Positions 1 to 7,466 are shown, numbered from the stretch's first letter. The stretch is DNA of 15,741 nucleotides from Clostridiales bacterium (GCA_019416395.1 DXXH01000013.1:23243-38983); one strand, 5' to 3'. The notes: generated from the letters alone by a model not told the origin. Translations and numbers: made by a program.

Positions 1-1231
1 CCTGCTGGTGTATTTGGTTTTGGTGGTGTCCCTGGGATTCGCCCTGATGGTGGCGGAAGTGGCCATTGGCCGGAAAACCCAGCTCAGCGCCGTGGGGGCC
101 TTCCGGAAGCTGAATCGGAAATTCGCCTTCCTGGGGTATCTGGCCTCGGTGGTCCCCATCATCATTTTCCCCTACTACTGCGTGATTGGCGGCTGGGTGA
201 TCAAGTACCTGCTGGTGTATGTCACCGGCCAGGGTATGGAAGCCGCCAGCGATACCTATTTTTCCAATTACATTGCCCAGCCGGTGGAACCTTTGGTGTG
301 GCTGGCGGTGTATGTGGGGATCACGGCGCTGATCGTCTTTTTCGGAGTGCAAAAGGGCGTGGAAAAAGCCAGTAAGGTGATGATGCCCGTGCTGGCGGCG
401 CTGTCTGTGGGAGTGGCGGCCTATTCCGTGACCAGGCCCGGCGCCTTGGCGGGGGTGGCCTATTACCTCACCCCGGATTTCAGCCGGTTTTCCCCCATGA
501 CCGTGCTGGCCGCCATGGGGCAGATGTTTTATTCCATGTCCCTGGCCATGGGCATTATGGTGACCTATGGTTCCTACATGAAGAAAGAGGACGACTTGGA
601 GAAATCCGTGAAGCAGATCGAGCTGTTTGATACGGGCATGGCCTTTGTGGCAGGGCTGATGATTATCCCGGCGGTGTTTGCCTTTTCCGGCGGGGACGAA
701 GCGGCCCTGAATCAAGGGAAGGGCCTGATGTTTGTCACCCTGCCCAAGGTGTTTGCCGATGCCGGCACCCTGGGGCTGGTGTTTGGGGGGCTTTTCTTCC
801 TGCTGGTGCTGTTCGCGGCGCTGACCTCTTCCGTATCCCTGATGGAAACCGTGGTATCCATTTTCCAGGACAAGTTCCATTGGAGCCGGAAAAAGACCTG
901 CGGTCTGGTGCTGGTGGGCTGCCTGATTTTGGCGGCGCCCTCTTCTCTGGGGTACGGGACGCTGAGCTGGATCGCCCCTCTGGGAATGTCCTTGTTGGAC
1001 TTTTTCGACTTTATCACCAACAGCGTGATGATGCCTGTGGTGGCCTTCTGCACCTGCGTCTTTGTAGGGTATGTGGTCCGGACCAAAACCGTGGTGAACG
1101 AGGTCAAACGGTCTTCCCCCTTTAAACGGGAAAAACTGTTTGTGGTGGTGATCAAATATGTGGCGCCGGTGTGTATCGTGCTGATTTTGGTGTCCTCTGT
1201 GCTGGACGCCTTGGGCGTGGTGAAAATCTGA
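1..1231 (+). CDS. Sodium-dependent transporter, NSS/SNF family (5' end cut by the window)
   Basis: Secondary transporter that would couple Na+ entry to uptake of an amino acid or similar small substrate across the cytoplasmic membrane. The reading frame is open from base 2, so the gene starts outside the window; about 409 residues are visible and roughly 40 N-terminal ones, including the Na+-binding first helix, are missing. The visible start (LLVYLVLVVSLGFALMVAE followed by VAIGR) matches the family's second membrane segment. About ten hydrophobic segments follow, including the long third helix ending in YVTGQ, and the conserved FAALTSSVSLMETVVS stretch typical of helix 8 of NSS proteins. 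The total of about 450 residues is usual for bacterial members. The substrate cannot be told. It ends 75 bp before the rRNA methyltransferase gene, with no clear terminator between them, so co-transcription is possible. Confidence 0.93.
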   Translation, partial: LLVYLVLVVSLGFALMVAEVAIGRKTQLSAVGAFRKLNRKFAFLGYLASVVPIIIFPYYCVIGGWVIKYLLVYVTGQGMEAASDTYFSNYIAQPVEPLVWLAVYVGITALIVFFGVQKGVEKASKVMMPVLAALSVGVAAYSVTRPGALAGVAYYLTPDFSRFSPMTVLAAMGQMFYSMSLAMGIMVTYGSYMKKEDDLEKSVKQIELFDTGMAFVAGLMIIPAVFAFSGGDEAALNQGKGLMFVTLPKVFADAGTLGLVFGGLFFLLVLFAALTSSVSLMETVVSIFQDKFHWSRKKTCGLVLVGCLILAAPSSLGYGTLSWIAPLGMSLLDFFDFITNSVMMPVVAFCTCVFVGYVVRTKTVVNEVKRSSPFKREKLFVVVIKYVAPVCIVLILVSSVLDALGVVKI

Positions 1232-1306
1232 GAATTGCCGGCAGCGGAAATTCCAGGGGCGGATCCCGTGGGGGCCGCCTGTATCGAGGGTAGAAAGGGG
1301 ACGTGC

Positions 1307-2524
1307 ATGAAAACAGAACGAGCTTATCCTGCCGTGGTGATCGACGCCCGGGGGACAAAAAAAGCCCAGGGGGGCCACCCCTGGGTGTTTGACAACGAGA
1401 TTACCCAGGTGAAGGGAGAGCCTGAGGACGGCTGCCTGTGCGACGTGCTCAGCCCCAAAGGGCGGTATCTGGGTACGGGGTACTTCAATTCCCATTCCAA
1501 GATCCGGGTGCGGATCATCTCCCAGAACGCCAACGACGCCTTTGGGGAAGCCTTTTTCCAGCGGCGGGTCCGCTATGCCTGGGAGTACCGGAAGACGGTG
1601 ATGGGCCAGGAAGGCACGGGGAACTGCCGGGTGATTTTCGGGGAAGCCGACGGATTCCCCGGGCTTACCGTGGACAAGTTCGGGGATATCCTGGTGACCC
1701 AGACTCTGTGCCTGGGTACGGAGCTGCGGAAGGACTTGATTTTCCCCGCCCTGGTCCAGGCCATAGAGGAAGACGGGGAACCCATTCGGGGCGTGTATGA
1801 GCGCAACGACGTGAAAATCCGGGAGCTGGAAGGCATGACCCAGAACAAGGGCTGGTATGCCCTGGAAGGGAAGGAGTTGCCCCAAAGCACGGAGACGGAG
1901 ATCGTGGAAAACGGGATCCGGTACCGGGTGGACTTTGAGAACGGCCAGAAAACCGGGTTTTTTCTGGACCAGAAATACAACCGGGCAGCGGCGGCCAGGA
2001 TCGCCCCTGGGAAGACCGTGCTGGACTGCTTTACCCATACCGGCTCTTTTGGCCTGAACTGCAAAAAGGCCGGGGCCAAGCGGGTGCATTCCGTGGACAT
2101 TTCGGAAACCGCCATTGCCTGCGCCAAAGAAAACGCCGCCTTGAATGGCTTGGACGTGGAGTACCAGGTGGCCAATGTTTTTGACCTGTTGCCCACCCTG
2201 ACCCCTGGGGAATATGACTATATTATCCTGGACCCGCCGGCGTTTACCAAATCGGGCAAGACGGTGAAAAGCGCCCAGCGGGGGTATAAGGAAATCAACT
2301 ACCGGGCCATGAAGGCGCTGCCCCGGGGCGGGTATCTGGCCACCTGTTCCTGCTCCCACTTTATGACCGACGCTCTGTTCCGGCAGATGCTCCAAAGCGC
2401 CGCCGCGGACGCCCAGGTGGAGCTGCGGCTGGTGGAAGCCCGGGCCCAAGGCCCCGACCACCCAGTGTTGTGGAACGTTCCGGAAACAGACTACTTGAAG
2501 TTCTATATTTTCCAGGTGGTGTAG
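1307..2524 (+). CDS. rlmI: RlmI-type 23S rRNA (cytosine-5) methyltransferase
   Basis: SAM-dependent methyltransferase of the RlmI/YccW group, which in E. coli makes m5C1962 in 23S rRNA. The 405-residue length is right for the family. Residues about 5-75 form the N-terminal PUA RNA-binding domain (GHPWVFDNEI is the usual opening signature). The Rossmann methyltransferase domain follows: QKTGFFLDQ at 214-222, SAM motif I VLDCFTHTGSFG at 238-249, motif IV DPPAF at 309-313, and the C-S-C-S-H motif at 347-351 that carries the catalytic cysteine. The ATG at 1307 was chosen because AAAGGGG lies 6 nt upstream and the PUA domain begins just after it; the frame is open further upstream to 1235 but has no site there. 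RlmI versus another rRNA m5C target cannot be settled from sequence alone. Confidence 0.9.
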   Translation: MKTERAYPAVVIDARGTKKAQGGHPWVFDNEITQVKGEPEDGCLCDVLSPKGRYLGTGYFNSHSKIRVRIISQNANDAFGEAFFQRRVRYAWEYRKTVMGQEGTGNCRVIFGEADGFPGLTVDKFGDILVTQTLCLGTELRKDLIFPALVQAIEEDGEPIRGVYERNDVKIRELEGMTQNKGWYALEGKELPQSTETEIVENGIRYRVDFENGQKTGFFLDQKYNRAAAARIAPGKTVLDCFTHTGSFGLNCKKAGAKRVHSVDISETAIACAKENAALNGLDVEYQVANVFDLLPTLTPGEYDYIILDPPAFTKSGKTVKSAQRGYKEINYRAMKALPRGGYLATCSCSHFMTDALFRQMLQSAAADAQVELRLVEARAQGPDHPVLWNVPETDYLKFYIFQVV

Positions 2525-2527
2525 GGT

Positions 2528-2554
2528 ATTGCACCCCAGGCCGCGCCTGTGCAG
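2528..2554 (+). repeat. Chimeric fragment of the mosaic repeat family seen at 8388-8758
   Basis: ATTGCACCCCAGGC (2528-2541) equals the first 14 bases of a repeat core at 8657-8670. It is followed without a gap by CCGCGCCTGTGCAG (2541-2554), which equals the middle of the A spacer at 8431-8444 and 8700-8713. The two parts are separated in the other block, so this looks like a deleted or rejoined remnant. It sits 3 bp after the methyltransferase stop codon and directly before the 166 bp tandem repeat. Confidence 0.7.
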
Positions 2555-2557
2555 CGT

Positions 2558-2980
2558 AAAAGTTTTGCCAGCTTTTTCAAAAGCTGCGGGGTGTGGGGCA
2601 GCGCCCCACGGCCTTAACGGCCGCAGCCGGGAAAGAGAACCAGGAGCCAGGCCGCATGCGCCCAAAGGCGCTAGGCCGCCGCTCCGGCAGGCAAGCAGAA
2701 ATGCATTGCAGAAGGAAAAACGAAAAAGTTTTGCCAGCTTTTTCAAAAGCTGCAGGGTGTGGGGCAGCGCCCCACGGCCTTGACAGCCAAATCCGAGAAA
2801 AGAAACCAGGAGCCAGGCCGCATGCGCCCAAAGGCGCTAGGCCGCCGCTCCGGCAGACAGGCAGAAAATGCTTTGCAAAAGGAAAAACGTAAAAGTTTTG
2901 CCAGCTTTTTCAAAAGCTGCAGGATGTGGGGCAGCGCCCCACGGCCTTGACAGCCATGGCCGAGAAAAGAAACCAGGAGC
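2558..2980. repeat. Tandem 166-167 bp hairpin-rich repeat, 2.5 copies
   Basis: Copy 1 is 2558-2723 (166 bp), copy 2 is 2724-2890 (167 bp), copy 3 is 2891-2980 (first 90 bp only). Each begins AAAAGTTTTGCCAGC. Each full copy holds three inverted repeats: AGCTTTT/AAAAGCT, the perfect GTGGGGC-AGC-GCCCCAC, and GCGCC-CAAA-GGCGC. The copies are nearly identical in the hairpins and differ mainly in the stretch after the second hairpin. Short open frames cross the repeat on both strands, but the unit length is not a multiple of three and none keeps a frame from copy to copy, so it is read as non-coding. The remaining 2981-3089 holds a small hairpin (3052-3065, CGGCG-AAAA-CGCCG) and the ribosome binding site of the next gene; no clear promoter was seen. 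Confidence 0.9.
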
Positions 2981-3089
2981 CGGGTTTGGCCATTTCCTTG
3001 GGATGCTGCTGGAAACCCTGGTGGGTCAGCGTATCCCCCAAAATAAAAAGACGGCGAAAACGCCGGAAATAACAGTACCAAGGAGGATT

Positions 3090-3527
3090 ATGATGAAACG
3101 AACAATTGACACATTTTCTTACAAACTGGGTGCGGCAGACTGCTTCTGCGAGATGGTTGAGGCAGGGGTGAAGAAGATCGCCCTGGCCCACCCTTGCGAT
3201 ACCCGGGAAGAGCGGGACAGCTTCCACGAGGAATACGAAAAGCTCTGCCAGGAGTACCATGTGAAGCAGTATGACGAGGACGAGGGCTTCATCACCGACC
3301 TGTTCCCTGTCTCCATGAACAAGGACCGGTTCAACGTGATTTTCTATCAGGACGACAAAGTGCTTCAGGAATACCTGGACCTGAAAGAGGAGAAGCGCCA
3401 GGCCCAGGAAAATGGCACCTACACCCCGGAAAAGCGTCTGGACATCGCCTGGCGGTATGGCAAGCTGCTGTCCTATACCGATGAGGGGATCCAGCGGCTC
3501 CTGGACGGCAATCAGGAAAAGGAATAA
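3090..3527 (+). CDS. Conserved protein of unknown function, first gene of the DAHP synthase operon
   Basis: A soluble, charged protein of 145 residues with no signal peptide or membrane segment. I recognise it only as a type of small conserved clostridial protein and know of no function. The N-terminal part contains TFSYKLGAADCFCEMV and KKIALAHPCDTREERD, followed by an acidic patch (YDEDEGFITDLFP) and FNVIFYQDD. The C-terminal third is helical and ends in WRYGKLLSYTDEGIQRLL. Cys18, Cys20 and the His-Pro-Cys at about 34-36 are the only obvious candidate functional residues. Start: AGGAGG at 3081-3086 precedes two adjacent ATGs, 3090 (spacing 3) and 3093 (spacing 6); 3093 has the more normal spacing. 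The next gene starts 27 bp after the stop, so the two are probably co-transcribed. Codon use looks like that of its neighbours. Confidence 0.85.
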   Translation: MMKRTIDTFSYKLGAADCFCEMVEAGVKKIALAHPCDTREERDSFHEEYEKLCQEYHVKQYDEDEGFITDLFPVSMNKDRFNVIFYQDDKVLQEYLDLKEEKRQAQENGTYTPEKRLDIAWRYGKLLSYTDEGIQRLLDGNQEKE

Positions 3528-3554
3528 AGCCCAGTAGAAAAGAGGAACTTGTTT

Positions 3555-4586
3555 ATGGCTATGCGGTATAACCGTCAGCTGCCCCAGCCCGAGGAGTTGA
3601 AAGGGGAATATCCCCTTTCCCTCAAGCTGCGGGCCATCAAAGAGGAACGTGACCGGGAAATCCGGCAGGTGTTTGAGGGGAAAAGCGAAAAATTCCTGGT
3701 GGTGGTGGGGCCATGCTCCGCCGACCGGGAAGATTCGGTGCTGGAATACGTTACCCGTCTGGCAAAGCTGCAAGAGCAGGTCAAAAGCCGGCTGGTGTTG
3801 ATTCCCCGGGTGTACACCAACAAGCCCCGCACCACCGGAGAGGGGTACAAAGGCATGCTGCACCAGCCTTCGCCGGAGAAAGCCCCGGATTTGCTGGGGG
3901 GAATTATCGCCATTCGGCGGCTGCACCTGCGGGTGATCGAGGAATCCGGCCTGACCTCTGCCGATGAGATGCTCTATCCGGAAAACCGCAGCTATTTGGA
4001 CGATCTGCTTTCCTACGAGGCGGTGGGAGCCCGGTCGGTGGAGAACCAGCAGCACCGGCTCACCGCCAGCGGCATGGACATTCCCGTGGGCATGAAGAAT
4101 CCCACCAGCGGGGATTTGTCCGTCATGCTCAATTCCATACAGGCGGCCCAAAGCGGGCATACCTTCCTGTACCGGAGCTGGGATGTGACTACCGACGGAA
4201 ACCCCCTGGCCCACGCCATTCTCCGGGGCGGGGTGGACAAATACGGCACCTGCGTGCCCAACTATCACTATGAGGATCTGATGCGCCTGTGGGAGCTGTA
4301 CCAAAAGCGGGAGCTGCAATTCCCGGCGGTGGTGGTGGACGCCAACCATTCCAACTCCAACAAGAAATTCCGGGAACAGCCCCGGATCGTCAGCGAGGTG
4401 CTTCACAGCCGGAACTACAGCCCGGAGCTGAAGCGGCTGGTGAAAGGCGTGATGATCGAAAGCTATCTGGAAGAGGGGAACCAGCCCATTGAAGGGGAGC
4501 TGACGTACGGGAAATCCATCACCGACCCCTGTCTGGGGTGGAAGGATACGGAACGTCTGCTGCTGGAGATGGCGGAGAAAGTATGA
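3555..4586 (+). CDS. aroF: 3-deoxy-7-phosphoheptulonate (DAHP) synthase, class I
   Basis: Condenses phosphoenolpyruvate with erythrose 4-phosphate to DAHP, the first step of the shikimate pathway to Phe, Tyr, Trp and folate. The 343 residues cover the whole class I-alpha (AroF/G/H) length. Visible motifs are GPCSA (Cys54), YTNKPRTT (88-95), GARSVENQQHR (158-168), KNPTSGD (181-187), DANHSNSNK (262-270), ESYLEEGNQ (302-310) and GKSITDPCLGW (319-329). Cys54, His265, Glu302 and Asp324 correspond to the four metal ligands of E. coli AroG, so the enzyme should be active. The N-terminal 45 residues are present, which in this class take part in feedback control; which amino acid inhibits it is not visible. 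The ATG at 3555 has AGAGGA 8 nt upstream; an in-frame TTG at 3549 is too close to that site. A TetR-type regulator follows 37 bp downstream. Confidence 0.95.
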   Translation: MAMRYNRQLPQPEELKGEYPLSLKLRAIKEERDREIRQVFEGKSEKFLVVVGPCSADREDSVLEYVTRLAKLQEQVKSRLVLIPRVYTNKPRTTGEGYKGMLHQPSPEKAPDLLGGIIAIRRLHLRVIEESGLTSADEMLYPENRSYLDDLLSYEAVGARSVENQQHRLTASGMDIPVGMKNPTSGDLSVMLNSIQAAQSGHTFLYRSWDVTTDGNPLAHAILRGGVDKYGTCVPNYHYEDLMRLWELYQKRELQFPAVVVDANHSNSNKKFREQPRIVSEVLHSRNYSPELKRLVKGVMIESYLEEGNQPIEGELTYGKSITDPCLGWKDTERLLLEMAEKV

Positions 4587-4623
4587 ATAAAACCGGAAAA
4601 AGCAGGAGAGAAGGAGTGATCCC

Positions 4624-5205
4624 ATGGACGAAAGGGACCGCGCACGGGAAAAGCTGGCCCGGGCCATCAAGGAAGAGATGGAACAGGCCTCTCTGGACAA
4701 AATCACGGTGACCCAGATCGTGGAACGGGCCGGGGTGACCCGGCAGACCTTTTACCGGAACTTCAAGGACAAATACGACTTGGTAAACTGGCATTTTGAG
4801 CAGCTGGCCCAGAAATCCTTCAAGCAGATGGGGGTGAGCCTGACGCTGCGGGAAGGGCTTATCAAGAAGTTTGAATTCCTCAAGGGGGAGCGGACATTTT
4901 TCACCCAGGCGTTCCGGTCCAACGACTGCAATTCGGTAGTGGCCTACGATTACCAGTGCATTCTGGAATTTTACAGCGCCATATTGGAAAAAAAGCTACG
5001 GCGCAGGGAACTTCCCCCGGACGTAGCTTTTTTGCTTCAAATGTATTGTGCCGGTTCCATTCGCATGACCGTGGAATGGGTGACCGGCGGTATGGAGCGC
5101 CCCATTCCAGAGCTGGTGGACTTGCTCATCGAGGCCATGCCCCAGCGGCTGTATACGCTGCTTTCGGACTTGCAAGCCCCGGTAGGCCCGCCAGAAGGGG
5201 AATAG
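4624..5205 (+). CDS. TetR/AcrR family transcriptional regulator
   Basis: A DNA-binding regulator of 193 residues. The N-terminal helix-turn-helix domain is clear: DKITVTQIVERAGVTRQTFY (25-44) followed by RNFKDKYDLVNWHF is the typical TetR signature. The C-terminal domain (about 60-185) is all-helical and would bind a ligand and dimerise; it resembles the DhaS-like type seen in many clostridial TetR proteins. The ligand is unknown. AAGGAG at 4611-4616 lies 7 nt before the ATG. It is the last gene of the 3090-5205 unit, so it may act on this operon or on distant genes; no inverted-repeat operator was recognised upstream of 3090. The stop is followed within 21 bp by the convergent gatD-like gene. 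Confidence 0.9.
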   Translation: MDERDRAREKLARAIKEEMEQASLDKITVTQIVERAGVTRQTFYRNFKDKYDLVNWHFEQLAQKSFKQMGVSLTLREGLIKKFEFLKGERTFFTQAFRSNDCNSVVAYDYQCILEFYSAILEKKLRRRELPPDVAFLLQMYCAGSIRMTVEWVTGGMERPIPELVDLLIEAMPQRLYTLLSDLQAPVGPPEGE

Positions 5206-5218
5206 GACAGGGATCTGA

Positions 5219-5237
5219 GAGAAGGTCAGGCCTTCTC
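5219..5237. terminator. Weak hairpin between convergent genes
   Basis: GAGAAGG (5219-5225) and CCTTCTC (5231-5237) form a 7 bp stem with a 5 nt loop between the tetR-type gene and the gatD-like gene; the loop and 3' arm include the gatD-like stop codon. There is no T-run on either strand, so a terminator role is only a guess. Confidence 0.3.
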
Positions 5238-5924
5238 CTGGAAATCGGCCAGCCGTTTTTCATAGGCGGCCTGCACTTCCTGTTCCAAAGCCAGGGGGGT
5301 ATCCCCGGCCCCCAGGCAGTTCAGAAGATATTTGGTGAAGTTGGGATTCAGCAACAGCAGCGGCCCTAACAGGTACGTGCCAAAAAAGTTCTTGTAGTGG
5401 ATCCCTTCAAAAGTGCATTTTTTGTTCAAGCCCACCCCTTTTTTTACGGGAAACAGGCCGATGTTCTCAGAAAGAGGATAGGCCATGGTGAATTGGGATT
5501 TGAACCCCATAATGGGTTGGCCCTCAAATTCCCCCAGGAAAATACTGTTGTGACGGTGCATCATGTCCTGCTGGGCATACAGGGGGAAAATCCCCAGGCA
5601 TTCCAACCGGGAACCGTCGTCCTTCTCAATGTATTCCCCGGTCAGCTCAAAAGCGTTGCCGGTGAAGAGGAAAAGCGTGCCCTGGTTGATCAAATCCCAG
5701 ATCCGGTACCGGTGAGGGCGCAAGCATTCCAGCACCCGCTCCTGGCAGCGCTCCGTCATGGGCCCCAGGTAAACCATGTCCACGTTTTCCCGGACAAACA
5801 GGGGTTCTTCCGTGATGGGCGTTTCCACAAACTGGGCTTGGGGCAGGCATTTCCGCAAATAGTCCATATTGCTCAAATCCCCGAACAGATTGCAGCAGCA
5901 GGGGAACAGGATCTCAATTTTCAT
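5226..5924 (-). CDS. gatD: GatD-like glutamine amidotransferase homolog lacking catalytic Cys and His
   Basis: Homolog (232 residues) of GatD, the glutaminase subunit that feeds ammonia to MurT so that D-Glu in lipid II becomes D-isoglutamine. The fold is recognisable from SNMDYLRKCLP, the TGEYIEKDDGSRLECLGI stretch and the family signature EGIHYKNFFGTYLLGPLLL (173-191). Aligned by eye with S. aureus GatD as I remember it, the nucleophile motif TICGGYQ reads LFTGNAF, so Cys becomes Thr88 (codon ACC, 5663-5661). The catalytic His in GTYLHGP becomes Leu186 (codon TTA, 5369-5367). The NHGGR segment, whose Arg is needed in S. aureus, reads SQFTM. A glutaminase activity is therefore unlikely, though the frame is intact and the fold kept. 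It overlaps the end of the murT-like gene by 11 nt and has AAAGGAG upstream inside that gene, so the two are translated together. It could be a structural or ammonia-using partner; that is inference. Confidence 0.85.
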   Translation of the reverse strand: MKIEILFPCCCNLFGDLSNMDYLRKCLPQAQFVETPITEEPLFVRENVDMVYLGPMTERCQERVLECLRPHRYRIWDLINQGTLFLFTGNAFELTGEYIEKDDGSRLECLGIFPLYAQQDMMHRHNSIFLGEFEGQPIMGFKSQFTMAYPLSENIGLFPVKKGVGLNKKCTFEGIHYKNFFGTYLLGPLLLLNPNFTKYLLNCLGAGDTPLALEQEVQAAYEKRLADFQEKA

Positions 5925-7332
5925 CGGTATCGCTCTCCTTTCCCACCGGGGATTCCTTGGCCGGAAGGGCTGCCAGCCGCTGATGGAGCTGGGCTTTCAC
6001 CTTCTGGGACAGGTTCACCGAGTACAGGTCATAGAGCACGAACACCGTGTCCGGGGAGTCCACTTCCATGGCCTGGGCGGCTTCCAGCGGGTCTTCCCGA
6101 TGGGCGATTTTTTCCGCCGGGATCCCCGCCATCAGCAGGCGCACATAGATATCCCAATGACGGGGGCCTGCCGTGACCACCTGCAAAACGCTGGGGTCGT
6201 TGAGGAACTCAAAATCCGTATCGTAAAGCCAGGCGGTGTTTTCTACCGAATGGGCGGCGTCGTGGGCGTCGTCCAGCAGGAGAAGCACCGTTTTTTTTCC
6301 TGGGGCCTTCTGCACGTTCAAACATGCCTGGGAACAGGCGATGGGGTTTTGCCCCTTGGCCAGGTGGAGCACCAGCTTCCGGCCGCCCACTTCCTCTTCG
6401 GAGTAGCGGCTTTCCACAATGGCCAGATGTTCCATGCACTGGGCGATGCGGTTTTTGGTCAGGCCGAATTCCGCCAGCAAGGCGATGGCGGACAGTGTAT
6501 TGTACACGTTGATGGGGCTGGTGTTGGGCAGGGAGAATTCCTTTGGGCCTTCCGTGCCCACAACCGTCATGTGGCTGTGGCGCTTGTCCACAGCGGTGAC
6601 CCGGTATTTGGGAGTGGGGGAGCTGTACCCGCACTGGGGGCAGTGGGCCCGGCCAATGTGGTGGTACCGGCGGAACTCCCATTCCAGGGGAGCGCCGCAT
6701 TTGGGGCATACCCGCACATCCTGCACAATGTTATTGGGGCCTTCCCCTTCCCCGGGCAGGCGGTCGATGCCGAAGAATACCCGGCGGTTTTCCGGTTTCA
6801 GCCCGGCGCAGAGCAGGTCGTCGGCGTTGAGCACCAGCCGGGTGCTGTCGGGGATATAGGTGTTCAGAACGTCCTGGATAAACTCCACATGGGCGTTGCG
6901 CTTATAGGAATCCCGGAACAGGTTGGTGACCAGAAGGATATCCGGTTTGAGGAAGGGCAGGATCCGGGGAGCGCTCCGCTCGTCCAGCTCGAAGACCGCC
7001 AGGTCTTTTTTAGGCTTGCCGAACAAGGTGGAATTGGCGATCAGGCTGGACGCCACGCCGGTAGCCACGTTGGAGCCGGATTTATTGCAGGTGAAATCGT
7101 ACCCGGACTGGGAGAGCACGTCTTCCACCAGGTTGGAAACAGTGGTTTTTCCGTTGGTGCCGGTGATGCCGATGATGGTTTTCGGGCGTGGCATGCGGCC
7201 CAGGAAATCGGGGCATAAGATGATGGCCCAGCTGCCGGGCATGGAAGTGCCTTTACGTCCCACCAGCTTCATCACCCGCGCTGTGCCCTTGGCAAACAGC
7301 AGCGCGAAATAAAAACGCAGGCTTCGCTTCAT
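5914..7332 (-). CDS. murT: MurT-like Mur ligase domain protein, divergent
   Basis: ATP-dependent Mur ligase-family protein (472 residues) of the MurT type, which with GatD amidates the D-Glu of lipid II. The N-terminus SLRFYFALLFAKG and PGSWAIILCPDFLG are the usual MurT opening. The P-loop GITGTNGKTT is at 55-64, and the MurT-specific Cys4 zinc ribbon is C209-x2-C212 with C231-x2-C234. The C-terminal DUF1727-type domain spans about 320-450. Several conserved places differ: FRDQxDRxGE reads FRDSYKRNAH (139-148), and the Asp of D-x-S-W-I-W-D reads Asn365 (N-T-A-W-L-Y-D). There is also a short insertion before it, and K-N-P reads KGQNP. The start at 7332 was chosen over an in-frame ATG at 7428 because the likely promoter puts the transcript start near 7422 and because family members begin at this point. 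A canonical murT/gatD pair may exist elsewhere in the genome. Confidence 0.85.
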   Translation of the reverse strand: MKRSLRFYFALLFAKGTARVMKLVGRKGTSMPGSWAIILCPDFLGRMPRPKTIIGITGTNGKTTVSNLVEDVLSQSGYDFTCNKSGSNVATGVASSLIANSTLFGKPKKDLAVFELDERSAPRILPFLKPDILLVTNLFRDSYKRNAHVEFIQDVLNTYIPDSTRLVLNADDLLCAGLKPENRRVFFGIDRLPGEGEGPNNIVQDVRVCPKCGAPLEWEFRRYHHIGRAHCPQCGYSSPTPKYRVTAVDKRHSHMTVVGTEGPKEFSLPNTSPINVYNTLSAIALLAEFGLTKNRIAQCMEHLAIVESRYSEEEVGGRKLVLHLAKGQNPIACSQACLNVQKAPGKKTVLLLLDDAHDAAHSVENTAWLYDTDFEFLNDPSVLQVVTAGPRHWDIYVRLLMAGIPAEKIAHREDPLEAAQAMEVDSPDTVFVLYDLYSVNLSQKVKAQLHQRLAALPAKESPVGKESDTDEN

Positions 7333-7428
7333 AGAATTCGACTTCTTTCCTTTTTCATAAGTCTCCCGACAAATGGCTTGGATCCATTTATCGTTAAAAG
7401 AACTATAAATTTTATGTATTCTCTGCAT

Positions 7429-7457
7429 ACTGTAGCATAAACCCCCTTTTTTTTCAA
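7429..7457 (-). promoter_or_regulatory. Sigma-A type promoter of the murT/gatD-like pair
   Basis: On the minus strand TTGAAA (7457-7452), a 17 nt spacer and TACAGT (7434-7429). Transcription would begin near 7422, leaving an untranslated leader of about 90 nt before the ATG at 7332. Confidence 0.55.
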
Positions 7458-7466
7458 CCCTCTCTC

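Noticed and set aside
2529..2950. Several 60-110 codon frames in the 166 bp repeats on both strands
   Set aside because: They repeat the same peptide in shifting frames because the unit is 166-167 bp; there is no start context and no recognisable protein.
2910..4706. A 598-codon open frame on the minus strand across the aroF operon
   Set aside because: It is antisense to three well-supported genes, has a His/Pro/Val-rich composition typical of the reverse frame of GC-rich coding DNA, and starts in repeat DNA.
5397..7218. Long plus-strand frames opposite the murT/gatD-like pair
   Set aside because: They overlap two recognisable minus-strand genes and show no domain; they are shadows of those genes.
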